Source of the DNA: Methanomassiliicoccales archaeon
GTDB lineage: Archaea; Thermoplasmatota; Thermoplasmata; Methanomassiliicoccales; UBA472
Assembly (NCBI GenBank): GCA_028679935.1
Contig: JAJRAL010000082.1
Location: forward strand, 1 to 6,520
DNA: 6,520 nt
Direction of reading: 5' to 3'
The notes under the pieces are model-generated. The model was given only the letters and a program-made list of their open reading frames with translations, was not told the DNA's origin and did no database searches. The first letter of the stretch is position 1. The number at the start of each line of letters is the position of its first letter. The translations under genes were made by a program, and so were the position numbers. This document shows, one piece after another, positions 1 to 4,869 of this stretch.

Positions 1-530
1 ATGATCGCCGCAAGAACTTCTACAGGAATTCGGGTAAACCGCTCTCAAGGATCATCAGCATCGAATATCTCGGCCAGTGTGTGACCACGATCATCAACAA
101 GGATTCGAGACTCGCTCGATCTACTCCGACGACCATCATCAAAAAGCATTATGACAAAACCTTCACTGACAAGATCACTCCGGATGTGTACCTTCTCTGC
201 GCGCAGGCGACACGCAAGATTGAGGCAAGCCTCCGGCGCGACATCCCAGGAATCACCGAGAAAGAGAGATATCATCTGAAGTTCCACGTTGTATGGTCAG
301 CTGTAACCTTACTCATGGGAAAGGTCGACTATGGGCTGGACGATCTGAAGCGTGTTGATGAAGCACAAGTCGATGACGACCTTGTCGATCGCGCTGCCAA
401 GATCGTTGGAAAGACGTCAGCGACCTATAGGAACAACGACAAATCAGTCGAGGAGACCTCGAAAGACCAACACTTCGCGGAGGCGCTTCGCAGCGAGCTT
501 GAGCAGGCACTTGCCGTCGGGGTGGCATAA
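1..530 (+). CDS. AIPR-family (abortive infection phage resistance) protein, C-terminal part; 5' end outside the window
   Basis: The reading frame is already open at the left edge (first complete codon at 3) and ends at TAA 528-530, giving about 175 residues. The visible N-terminal end reads DRRKNFYRNSGKPLSRIISI, followed by a helical region (YLGQCVTTIIN) and TPTTIIKKHYDKTF. This resembles the conserved RRKN(Y/F)YKNxGKP block and the following 'R-PST-' segment that I associate with AIPR proteins (Pfam AIPR), recalled rather than searched. The family is linked to abortive-infection defence against phage and is often found beside restriction or mobile-element genes; its biochemistry is not apparent from this fragment. 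An ATG at position 1 is in another frame, which stops at 86-88, so it is not the start. The first ATG-like start in this frame (GTG at 81) would cut through the conserved block, so the gene must begin upstream. The remaining 100 residues are charged and helical without a recognisable motif. Confidence 0.72.
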   Translation, partial: DRRKNFYRNSGKPLSRIISIEYLGQCVTTIINKDSRLARSTPTTIIKKHYDKTFTDKITPDVYLLCAQATRKIEASLRRDIPGITEKERYHLKFHVVWSAVTLLMGKVDYGLDDLKRVDEAQVDDDLVDRAAKIVGKTSATYRNNDKSVEETSKDQHFAEALRSELEQALAVGVA

Positions 531-740
531 TGACGCTGAGCTGGTCTTCGCTCTCCTGGTGAGAATACATCCAGTAGTTGTCTTCTCTATCTTCGCGCCC
601 GCATGGAACTTGGAGCTCAAGGCAATGAAAGCGAATTCCTTTCGGGCATCCTTGCCCGCCTCCTTCGATTCCGACCCGAGCAGAACAACTGCTTATTGCG
701 GAACGGCTATTCGAGTCACGATCATACCGAGGAATAGGCC
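531..740. other. Intergenic stretch between the AIPR-like gene and the 741 gene; possible small ORF 603-737
   Basis: No convincing gene is visible. An ATG overlapping the preceding stop (TAATG, 530-532) opens only a 10-codon frame. One + frame is open from 540 to 737. From ATG 603 it would encode a 44-residue peptide (MELGAQGNESEFLSGILARL...) whose TAG lies inside the ribosome-binding region of the next gene. No Shine-Dalgarno precedes ATG 603 and the product is not recognised. It may be a remnant of a gene once coupled to the AIPR-like gene, or chance. Confidence 0.3.
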
Positions 741-1190
741 ATGATGTTCGTTTCGATGCTGACCAGGCGATTGAGAGAGGGCAAGACGTACGACGATTTC
801 AGGAAAGCCTGGTACCACACCGTTGGCTTCGGGACCAAGTCAAAGCTCTACACGGCAATCAACGCTTTTGACCCGAAGGAGATAATCGTCATCGGAATCG
901 GCGAGATAGGGCCCGGCCAGGACCCACTCAAGATACTGAGGATTGATGTGAAGCAAAGGCTGGACCATCCGCTCGAAGCGGTTATCGAGCCGAAGATTGG
1001 AAGGACGTTCGGGATCATGGTTTCCGAGGACGACTTCTCGCCGTCGGGCGAGATGGAGTACAAGCCGGCGTCCATCAACGGAAAGGAGACCGACTTCAAT
1101 GAGATCGCCCAGGGACTGGCGTTAGCTCAGAAGCTGATCGCTCAGGCCTCGGCGGAGCGGGACGAGGAGAGGAAGAAACGAGGCCTCTAG
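741..1190 (+). CDS. Conserved protein of unknown function, predicted small alpha/beta (dimeric barrel-like) fold with helical C-terminal tail
   Basis: This 149-residue soluble protein begins MMFVSMLTRRLREGKTYDDF followed by RKAWYHTVGFG. I recognise this N-terminus as typical of a widespread uncharacterised family ('MFVS(V/M)LTR-L--GKTY-DF--AW----GFG'), which looks like a ferredoxin-like or dimeric alpha-beta barrel domain; the fold is inferred from the strand/helix pattern. Strand-like segments (LYTAINAFD, EIIVIGIG, TFGIMVSEDDF) fill residues 1-95. The last 40 residues are a charged helix (EIAQGLALAQKLIAQASAERDEERKKRGL), longer than I recall for the family. GAGGA at 729-733 gives 7 nt spacing to ATG 741 and 10 nt to ATG 744; the family's usual MFVS start favours 744, the spacing favours 741. 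There is no signal peptide or membrane segment. Its TAG lies in the palindrome CTAG, shared with the stop of the convergent integrase fragment. Confidence 0.8.
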   Translation: MMFVSMLTRRLREGKTYDDFRKAWYHTVGFGTKSKLYTAINAFDPKEIIVIGIGEIGPGQDPLKILRIDVKQRLDHPLEAVIEPKIGRTFGIMVSEDDFSPSGEMEYKPASINGKETDFNEIAQGLALAQKLIAQASAERDEERKKRGL

Positions 1191-1666
1191 CATGGAACGG
1201 CTACGACCGTTCCATGAGCTACCCGTTCGATGATCTCGATCGGCACACCGGCGCGGTACATCATCCGGCCGCAGGTTCTCCTCAGATCGTGGTTCGACAC
1301 CCGATCCTTTCCCGCACGCTTGCCCACCGCGGAGATGATGTTACTGATCATGGTCTCCCCGTAAGGTCTCAGCTTGCCACCTCTTTCGAAGATCAGTAGC
1401 CGGTCTGGCACTTTCTGATCCGAGCCCTTCGCCGATGCCTTGGCCGCCAATCCGTCCCTGCACGTCAGATACCCCTGCAGGACGGCCTCCGTGTCGGGGT
1501 GCCAATCGAGCGTCCGGAACTTGCCCCCGTTGCGTCCCTTGCCATGAATCAGGACCGTGCTGACGCGCCCCTTAGCGAAGCTCTTGATCGTAAGCCTCCT
1601 CACTTCGCACTTGCGCATCCCCAGGTCCAGATTGCAGTGCACCAGCATCTTCTCGGTCGGCGTCAT
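1187..1666 (-). pseudogene. Tyrosine recombinase/integrase, catalytic-domain fragment lacking both ends
   Basis: This is the catalytic domain of a tyrosine (phage-type) recombinase, an enzyme that cuts and rejoins DNA at attachment sites. Numbered from ATG 1666, Arg18 in GMRKCEVRRL is the first catalytic Arg, Lys43 in HGKGRNGGK is the beta-hairpin Lys, and His126/Arg129 in SNHDLRRTCGRMMYRAG form the HxLR motif. After IEIIERVAH the frame runs into an inverted repeat and stops, so the distal His and the Tyr nucleophile are absent. The N-terminal SAM-like DNA-binding domain is also missing: the frame upstream of ATG 1666 reads TSECD and then meets TGA at 1682-1684. A normal protein would be roughly 300 residues; 159 remain. 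It cannot catalyse recombination alone. The missing C-terminus appears to be the piece at 2681-2869, on the same strand but upstream. The stop shares CTAG with the convergent + gene. Confidence 0.85.
1191..1216. repeat. Perfect 10-bp inverted repeat at the integrase breakpoint
   Basis: The arms are CATGGAACGG (1191-1200) and CCGTTCCATG (1207-1216), separated by the six bases CTACGA. It begins directly after the stop of the + strand gene and lies inside the last codons of the - strand integrase fragment, exactly where integrase homology ends. It could be a bidirectional hairpin terminator between convergent genes, a recombinase or regulator binding site, or the end of a mobile element. Each arm contains ATGGAACG, which recurs at 2490-2584. 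Confidence 0.6.
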
Positions 1667-1673
1667 GTCGCAC

Positions 1674-2234
1674 TCAGACGTTCAAGGAGATGCTATAGAC
1701 ACCCCCGGCGCTCGCGCTGATCGTCTTGCTATCTTGGACCGGTCCAAGCCCGCCCCCCGTGCTAGTCGTCTGCACGGTCATCGTGTTCGAGCCGGTGTTG
1801 GACCAGCCGCACTCGATCGTCCAGGTCCCGGAGTAGCCCGAAGGCATGTCGCCTTCGCCCCTTTGCTCGCCATTGACATAGATGAAGTAGTGAACGGTCT
1901 CGGTGTCGTGGGTGGAATGGACGGTGACTAGCAACGTCGCATGGTTGTAAGGCACGAATAGCGCAAACAGAATGAGAGCGATGACAATAGCCGATATCGC
2001 TATGGTCAGACGAGTCCTTTCACGCTTCCTGATCGCCGCGATCTCGTCCGCGAAGTTCTTGCCGCATGAGCCACAGTTCGCCGCCCCTTGCGGGTTACTA
2101 GCTCCGCATGATGGGCAGACTGTGGTGGTCTGGGCGCCCTCAGGCCTTACAAAGACGAGCGAGGCACCGCATGTATCGCACGAATTGGCATCGTTCAGAT
2201 TGACCTCGCCACACTTCGGACAGTTCTTCGTCAC
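1674..2234 (-). CDS. Double zinc-ribbon, single-pass membrane protein with an exported beta-rich C-terminal domain
   Basis: The product is about 186 residues. Residues 1-55 hold two treble-clef or zinc-ribbon CxxC pairs: CPKCGEVNLNDANSCDTCG and CPSCGASNPQGAANCGSCG. A basic stretch (RKRERTR) precedes one transmembrane helix (LTIAISAIVIALILFALFV). The remaining 90 or so residues are Thr/Ser/Gly-rich with beta-strand patterns (ATLLVTVHST, VHYFIYVNGEQ, TWTIECGW), consistent with a small Ig-like sandwich outside the cell. By the positive-inside rule the zinc ribbons are cytoplasmic. The longer frame could start at 2327, but I chose GTG 2234 because it sits just before the first ribbon and CTTTATAG at 2269-2276 would place transcription start about 12 nt upstream of it. 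Such proteins are common in Thermoplasmata-type archaea (recalled); function unknown. Its TGA (1674-1676) lies within sequence that continues into the integrase fragment, so the two abut with no spacer. Confidence 0.75.
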   Translation of the reverse strand: MTKNCPKCGEVNLNDANSCDTCGASLVFVRPEGAQTTTVCPSCGASNPQGAANCGSCGKNFADEIAAIRKRERTRLTIAISAIVIALILFALFVPYNHATLLVTVHSTHDTETVHYFIYVNGEQRGEGDMPSGYSGTWTIECGWSNTGSNTMTVQTTSTGGGLGPVQDSKTISASAGGVYSISLNV

Positions 2235-2268
2235 GACTCTCGTCCTGGTCCGGGAGAGCCGAGGTCGA

Positions 2269-2276
2269 CTATAAAG
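2269..2276 (-). promoter_or_regulatory. Archaeal TATA box (CTTTATAG) for the double zinc-ribbon gene
   Basis: CTTTATAG on the - strand is close to the archaeal TBP consensus. It lies about 39 nt upstream of GTG 2234. With the usual TATA-to-start distance of roughly 25 nt, the mRNA would have only a short leader, in keeping with the weak Shine-Dalgarno there. Confidence 0.5.
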
Positions 2277-2489
2277 TCTCGATTGCTCGGCGCACATCCT
2301 ACTAGGACCTCGAAGTAGGTGAGTCATGCTCTAATGTCCGCCGCACCTGGGATTGCGACACTCCACCCGACCGACATATGGCCCCTTTGCATGATGAACG
2401 AATTGAGGGGTATGTTCCGTAAGTGGACTCCGGTTCATTATAGAAGAATCTCGCCTTTCCTTTGGAGAATCGGCCCCGGAGTGGTGCCC

Positions 2490-2584
2490 CGTTCCATCCG
2501 ACCCGGCCGCGGAACGCCATGGAATTTCCTGCGTTCCATTTGCCAACTGTCCTGAAACCACCCTCCTGGAACGCATGGAACGCA
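2490..2584. repeat. Cluster of short direct and inverted GGAACGC / ATGGAACG repeats
   Basis: Exact copies of ATGGAACG or its complement CGTTCCAT lie at 2490-2497 (inverted), 2532-2539 (inverted) and 2575-2582 (direct). GGAACGC or GCGTTCC occurs at 2511-2517, 2531-2537, 2568-2574 and 2577-2583. The last two are within a perfect tandem of the 9-mer TGGAACGCA (2567-2575, 2576-2584). GGAACGC at 2511 and GCGTTCC at 2531 can pair with a 13-nt loop. The same core forms the inverted repeat at 1191-1216. This alternating layout resembles binding sites for a recombinase or dimeric regulator. Function is inferred only. Confidence 0.6.
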
Positions 2585-2680
2585 CTTCTCCCCTAAGAGA
2601 ACTGGACAGGCAAGAAGCAGGGAAGACGGGAAGAGGAGACTAGAAAGGGTTTGAATGCTGGATGAGCAGAAAGGCCGTTA

Positions 2681-2869
2681 TTAAAGTTCGAGCCGGATGG
2701 GGATCTGACAAATCCTCCCTTGTCCATTCACTTCCTGGCTAACCTCAAGAGTGCCCGTTTTCGGGCAAAGTAGGCTGGCTTGATACTTCGCATAGAGGTC
2801 CTCAGCGGCGCCTAAATCCTCGAGGTCTAGACCGAGATACTTCATCGTCGTTCGCGTGTCGGAGTGCCG
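2681..2869 (-). pseudogene. Tyrosine recombinase/integrase, detached C-terminal fragment with the Tyr nucleophile
   Basis: On the - strand, from codon 2869 to TAA 2681-2683, the frame reads RHSDTRTTMKYLGLDLEDLG and then continues AAEDLYAKYQASLLCPKTG to the end RICQIPIRLEL. HSDTRTTMKYLGL is the classical integrase C-terminal motif: His (codon 2864-2866) is the distal catalytic His and Tyr (codon 2837-2839) is the nucleophile. About 63 codons remain. The frame stays open upstream without recognisable integrase sequence until the stop of the DUF3303-like gene at 2921-2923, and there is no ribosome-binding site, so this is a fragment and not an independent gene. It complements the fragment at 1187-1666 almost without overlap: that one ends just before this His and this one begins at it. 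Their order on the - strand is reversed (C-terminal piece first), which a simple insertion into one gene cannot produce. Confidence 0.8.
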
Positions 2870-2920
2870 CCCGGGATGAGAAAGGAGGTGAAAGTGTTTG
2901 GCGCTCAGAGACCAACCTCC

Positions 2921-3199
2921 CTAGCTTGCGAGAATATGCAAGATCTTGTAAATGTCGGCACTCGGAGGGAAGAACTGGATAATCGGCAACATCTCGCTTG
3001 TCATTTGGGGGACGTTCTTGTCGAGGAGCGCTTTCACTTCTTTTGGCTTGTCTGTGTCATACACGCACCAGGCACCCGTCTGCCTTGCATCGACCATGCT
3101 GTAGAGCATGGTTGTGCCCTTCGGCAACTGAGGTACAACCTCCACCACCTTCTTTCCGACAACCCTGAAGTCTTCCTTCTTCCAGGTGTGCACACACAT
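2921..3199 (-). CDS. DUF3303-like small protein (predicted dimeric alpha-beta barrel)
   Basis: The product is 92 residues from ATG 3199 (MCVHTWKKEDFRVVGKKVVE) and ends with an FFPPSADIYKILHIL segment. VHTW...F..V..KV, a central GAWCVYD strand and the MLPIIQFFPPSADIY ending match the DUF3303-type family I recall, small alpha/beta proteins with a ferredoxin-like fold and no established function. A perfect archaeal Shine-Dalgarno (GGAGGTGA, - strand, 3216-3223) lies 16 nt before ATG 3199, too far for normal use. It is only 4 nt before an in-frame ACG at 3211, giving T-P-L-Y-M-C-V-H-T-W, and TAA precedes that ACG. The family often starts M-x-L-Y/F-, so the original start may have been ATG mutated to ACG, or ACG may be used rarely. 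There is no signal peptide, and no partner gene nearby. It sits just outside the integrase-bounded interval. Confidence 0.75.
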   Translation of the reverse strand: MCVHTWKKEDFRVVGKKVVEVVPQLPKGTTMLYSMVDARQTGAWCVYDTDKPKEVKALLDKNVPQMTSEMLPIIQFFPPSADIYKILHILAS

Positions 3200-3215
3200 G
3201 TATAGCGGCGTTTAC

Positions 3216-3223
3216 TCACCTCC
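3216..3223 (-). promoter_or_regulatory. Perfect Shine-Dalgarno GGAGGTGA before the DUF3303-like gene
   Basis: This is complementary to the archaeal 16S rRNA 3' tail. Its distance to the in-frame ACG at 3211 (4 nt) is normal, whereas its distance to ATG 3199 (16 nt) is not, so it bears on the start choice. Confidence 0.6.
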
Positions 3224-3471
3224 GGTGATAATCAGCCACAACCGGTATTTGCTGATTTGTCAGAAACGAGGATGTTCTGCCTCACCAAGTTCGTTAAATG
3301 ACGAAGAACGCTCAGGGAAGCAAAGAAAAGGCTTGAGGCTCGGTGCAATTTCCGCGGAACTGGAATCCGTAACTGAGCGCCTGGATGGAGAGAACGCTTC
3401 CGGCTTCTGAGCCAATGACGTCGTTCCTGAGTCGATCCAGTCGAGAGACAGGATCCTAAGAAGAATCTGGA
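3224..3471. other. Intergenic region upstream of the DUF3303-like gene
   Basis: No convincing gene is visible. A + frame runs to TGA 3408-3410, and a - frame without ATG is open from about 3470 to 3262; both have unremarkable products. A 7-bp dyad, AATCAGC (3230-3236) and GCTGATT (3251-3257), lies just upstream of the Shine-Dalgarno and could be an operator. Pyrimidine-rich - strand sequence directly after the flavodoxin stop (TTCTTCTT) could serve as an archaeal terminator. Confidence 0.35.
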
Positions 3472-3990
3472 CTAGGCCAACCGGCTCAGGGTTTCCCTCG
3501 CGAAAGCACGAGCTCTGTCGAGCGTCGCCTCGTTCGGTTGGCCCTTGCTGTCGTCCCTCTTCGCGGAAGCCCGTGTGTTCTCATCGGAGGACATTCTCAT
3601 CACGAACTTCACCATCTTGGAAGGCTGTCCCTGACAATCGAAGAAACCCACCAGGTTAGCGCCTGCGGCCGCTTCCTTGAACTTCGGCATCCATTCCAAG
3701 AGCTCGGGTGCATTCATGGGAGCGGAGTGCGTAACGAACAGGGCGACCTTCCTGCCGTTGGTGCAATGTCTCCCCAGGAATTCCTTCGTCTTCTTGTCGG
3801 GACCGCCCTGATGCGTCGGGAAACCGAGGAACGAGAGGTCATAGGCCCCGACGTCCTGCACTTCTTCGATCGGCTTGATTTCCTTCTCAGCGGCTATCTC
3901 ACCGTAGATGGCCTCGGCGACCTTCTTGGTGTTTCCCGTCAGCGACATGTATGCGACCAGGACCTTCGTGATGCCCACCGATGTCCGCAT
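3472..3990 (-). CDS. Flavodoxin family protein
   Basis: A flavodoxin-fold FMN-binding electron carrier or reductase, cytosolic. Near the N-terminus TKVLVAYMSLTGNTKKVAEA gives the first beta strand and the phosphate-binding loop (S-x-T-G-N-T). DLSFLGFPTHQGGPDKKTKEF is the strand and loop that usually contacts the isoalloxazine ring, and KVALFVTHSAPMNAP is the next strand. Total length of about 170 residues fits a short-chain flavodoxin. The C-terminal 45 residues are charged and helical. The start is uncertain: GTG 4002, ATG 3990 and GTG 3978 are all in frame and none has a clear Shine-Dalgarno. GTG 3978 would put the start four residues before the first strand, as in most flavodoxins; I list the only ATG. 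A weak TATA-like CATTATGC lies near 4006-4013. It follows the 4118-4540 flavodoxin on the same strand by about 130 bp, so the two may be co-transcribed, though a hairpin lies between them. Confidence 0.85.
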   Translation of the reverse strand: MRTSVGITKVLVAYMSLTGNTKKVAEAIYGEIAAEKEIKPIEEVQDVGAYDLSFLGFPTHQGGPDKKTKEFLGRHCTNGRKVALFVTHSAPMNAPELLEWMPKFKEAAAGANLVGFFDCQGQPSKMVKFVMRMSSDENTRASAKRDDSKGQPNEATLDRARAFARETLSRLA

Positions 3991-4112
3991 TCGGTCGGGC
4001 ACGCATAATGCTTGCTACCAACAACGATCTAGGATTTGATCCCCCCATGGCCAAGGCGCAGATCCGCGGCTTCAATAGCAAGGCGCGGAAGAACGGATAG
4101 AAGAATACGGGT

Positions 4113-4133
4113 CCAGATCAACCTTGGATCTGG
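4113..4133 (-). terminator. Hairpin over the stop codon of the 4118-4540 flavodoxin
   Basis: A 7-bp stem, CCAGATC (4113-4119) and GATCTGG (4127-4133), with a 7-nt loop spans the TGA at 4118-4120. On the - strand it is followed by pyrimidine-rich sequence (ATTCTTCTATCCG). It could attenuate or end transcription between the two flavodoxin genes. In archaea hairpins are not required for termination, so this is tentative. Confidence 0.35.
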
Positions 4134-4540
4134 ATCTGGGACACGAACTCTTCTACCTTCATTTGCCACCCGTCTTCCAGAGGTCCTTTGATGGCGGTCA
4201 CCAGGACCTTGCTCTCCGCCACCTTCTTCAGGCCCTTGGCCTTGAGCTGCTCATCCATCATCGGCAGCTGTGGAGCGTGCTGGGTGGTCAGGACGGCGTA
4301 TCGGCTCCCTTGCGGCAGTTTCACCTTCTTCAAGAAACGGCGCATGCCTCGGATAGGCTTGCCGAAGCGGCCGGGTGAGCTGAAGATGTAGAGATCCGCC
4401 GGAGGCAGCTCCTTCGGCCGAGCATCCCGTATATGGTGCACGTTCACCGTGACCCCTTTGGCGGCCATGAGCCTCTTGAACTCCTCCGCGACCATGGCCC
4501 CGTTCCCGAACTTCGAGGCGTGATAGTACTCAATCTTCAT
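4118..4540 (-). CDS. Flavodoxin-domain protein (HemG/flavodoxin-like)
   Basis: A 140-residue predicted FMN-binding flavodoxin-fold protein. MKIEYYHASKFGNGAMVAEE supplies the first strand and a G-N-G phosphate loop, a variant of the T-G-N-T loop. LPPADLYIFSSPGRFGKPIR is the third strand and flavin loop, YAVLTTQHAP the fourth strand, and VLVTAIKGPLEDGW the fifth. The overall pattern (S-S-P-x-R-F-G-K-P, then a compact C-terminus) resembles the 'flavodoxin domain' proteins that include protoporphyrinogen oxidase HemG, but no haem-pathway context is present and HemG identity is not claimed. ATG 4540 is secure: GAGG lies 6 nt upstream, and the start overlaps the end of the upstream zinc-ribbon membrane gene by 11 nt, implying translational coupling. 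It differs clearly from the downstream flavodoxin, so the two are not a recent duplicate pair. The likely role is electron transfer for an unidentified partner, perhaps at the membrane given its operon mate. Confidence 0.82.
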   Translation of the reverse strand: MKIEYYHASKFGNGAMVAEEFKRLMAAKGVTVNVHHIRDARPKELPPADLYIFSSPGRFGKPIRGMRRFLKKVKLPQGSRYAVLTTQHAPQLPMMDEQLKAKGLKKVAESKVLVTAIKGPLEDGWQMKVEEFVSQIQIQG

Positions 4541-4856
4541 CGCGAACCTCGTCGCCTCGTCTCTTTCGGCGACCGAACATGATCACGCTGTAGCCCAGGA
4601 CCAGGATGCCGACCACCATCATCGCATAGCCCACGGCCTCGTTTCCCGACATGCCGATGCTCCCGGAGAATTGGCTTATGATGACCCCTAGACCTAGCAA
4701 CAAAACACCGAGAGACATGGCGATCAAGAAGCCAAACGTGGCGCGATAGGTATTCTCAAGAGGCTCGCCTTGCTCCCTTCGAACTGGGATTCCGCAGTTG
4801 GCGCAATAGACCGAGCTTTGCTGGTTCTCAGCACCGCAATTACTGCACATTACCAT
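4530..4856 (-). CDS. Zinc-ribbon protein with two transmembrane helices
   Basis: The product is 108 residues. Residues 1-25 form one zinc ribbon (CSNCGAENQQSSVYCANCG). After a polar linker there are two hydrophobic helices (ATFGFLIAMSLGVLLLGLGV and AVGYAMMVVGILVLGYSVIM). The C-terminus is highly charged (GRRKRRGDEVRDED). Both ends are predicted cytoplasmic. The frame is open further upstream to 5147, but that extension is Arg-rich, low-quality sequence. The start was placed at ATG 4856 because GGTGA (- strand, 4861-4865) lies 4 nt before it and the zinc ribbon starts here; ATG 4850 (MCSN) is the alternative. A possible TATA element (GATTATCTAG, - strand, about 4901-4910) is 50 nt upstream. 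The last 11 nt overlap the start of the flavodoxin-domain gene, so the two are translated together. Zinc-ribbon/transmembrane proteins of this kind are frequent in Thermoplasmata-type archaea but of unknown function. Confidence 0.82.
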   Translation of the reverse strand: MVMCSNCGAENQQSSVYCANCGIPVRREQGEPLENTYRATFGFLIAMSLGVLLLGLGVIISQFSGSIGMSGNEAVGYAMMVVGILVLGYSVIMFGRRKRRGDEVRDED

Positions 4857-4869
4857 CTGTTCACCGGAT

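Larger units (their letters stand above)
2235..2680. other. Non-coding stretch carrying repeated GGAACGC/ATGGAACG sites
   Basis: Several overlapping frames of 70-85 codons exist on both strands, but none has recognisable sequence, plausible composition or a ribosome-binding site. Two of the - strand frames run through the repeats themselves. What stands out is the repeat cluster at 2490-2584 and the TATA box at 2269-2276. A stretch rich in G and A lies at about 2590-2650 on the + strand. Confidence 0.5.

Noticed and set aside
1..88. ATG at position 1 as a gene start
   Set aside because: That frame stops at 86-88. The AIPR-like homology is in another frame that is open through the window edge.
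700..1203. 10-bp direct repeat GGAACGGCTA at 700-709 and 1194-1203 flanking the 741 gene
   Set aside because: A handful of 10-bp matches is expected by chance in 6.5 kb; the left copy lacks the ATGGAACG core and has no other element-end feature.
2302..2585. Overlapping 70-85 codon frames on both strands
   Set aside because: Products are unrecognisable, the - frame starts inside the tandem repeat (reading MRSMRSRR), no ribosome-binding site was seen, and the frames contradict each other.
2864..3205. 113-codon + strand frame across the DUF3303-like gene
   Set aside because: It is antisense to the recognisable gene and has no coherent protein features, even though a chance GGAGGTGA lies at 2884-2891.
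4010..4090. tRNA-like string on the - strand (GGATCAAATCC, resembling a T-loop) in the spacer between the flavodoxin genes
   Set aside because: The flanking bases do not pair as a T-stem, and no acceptor stem, D-arm or anticodon arm could be built on either strand.
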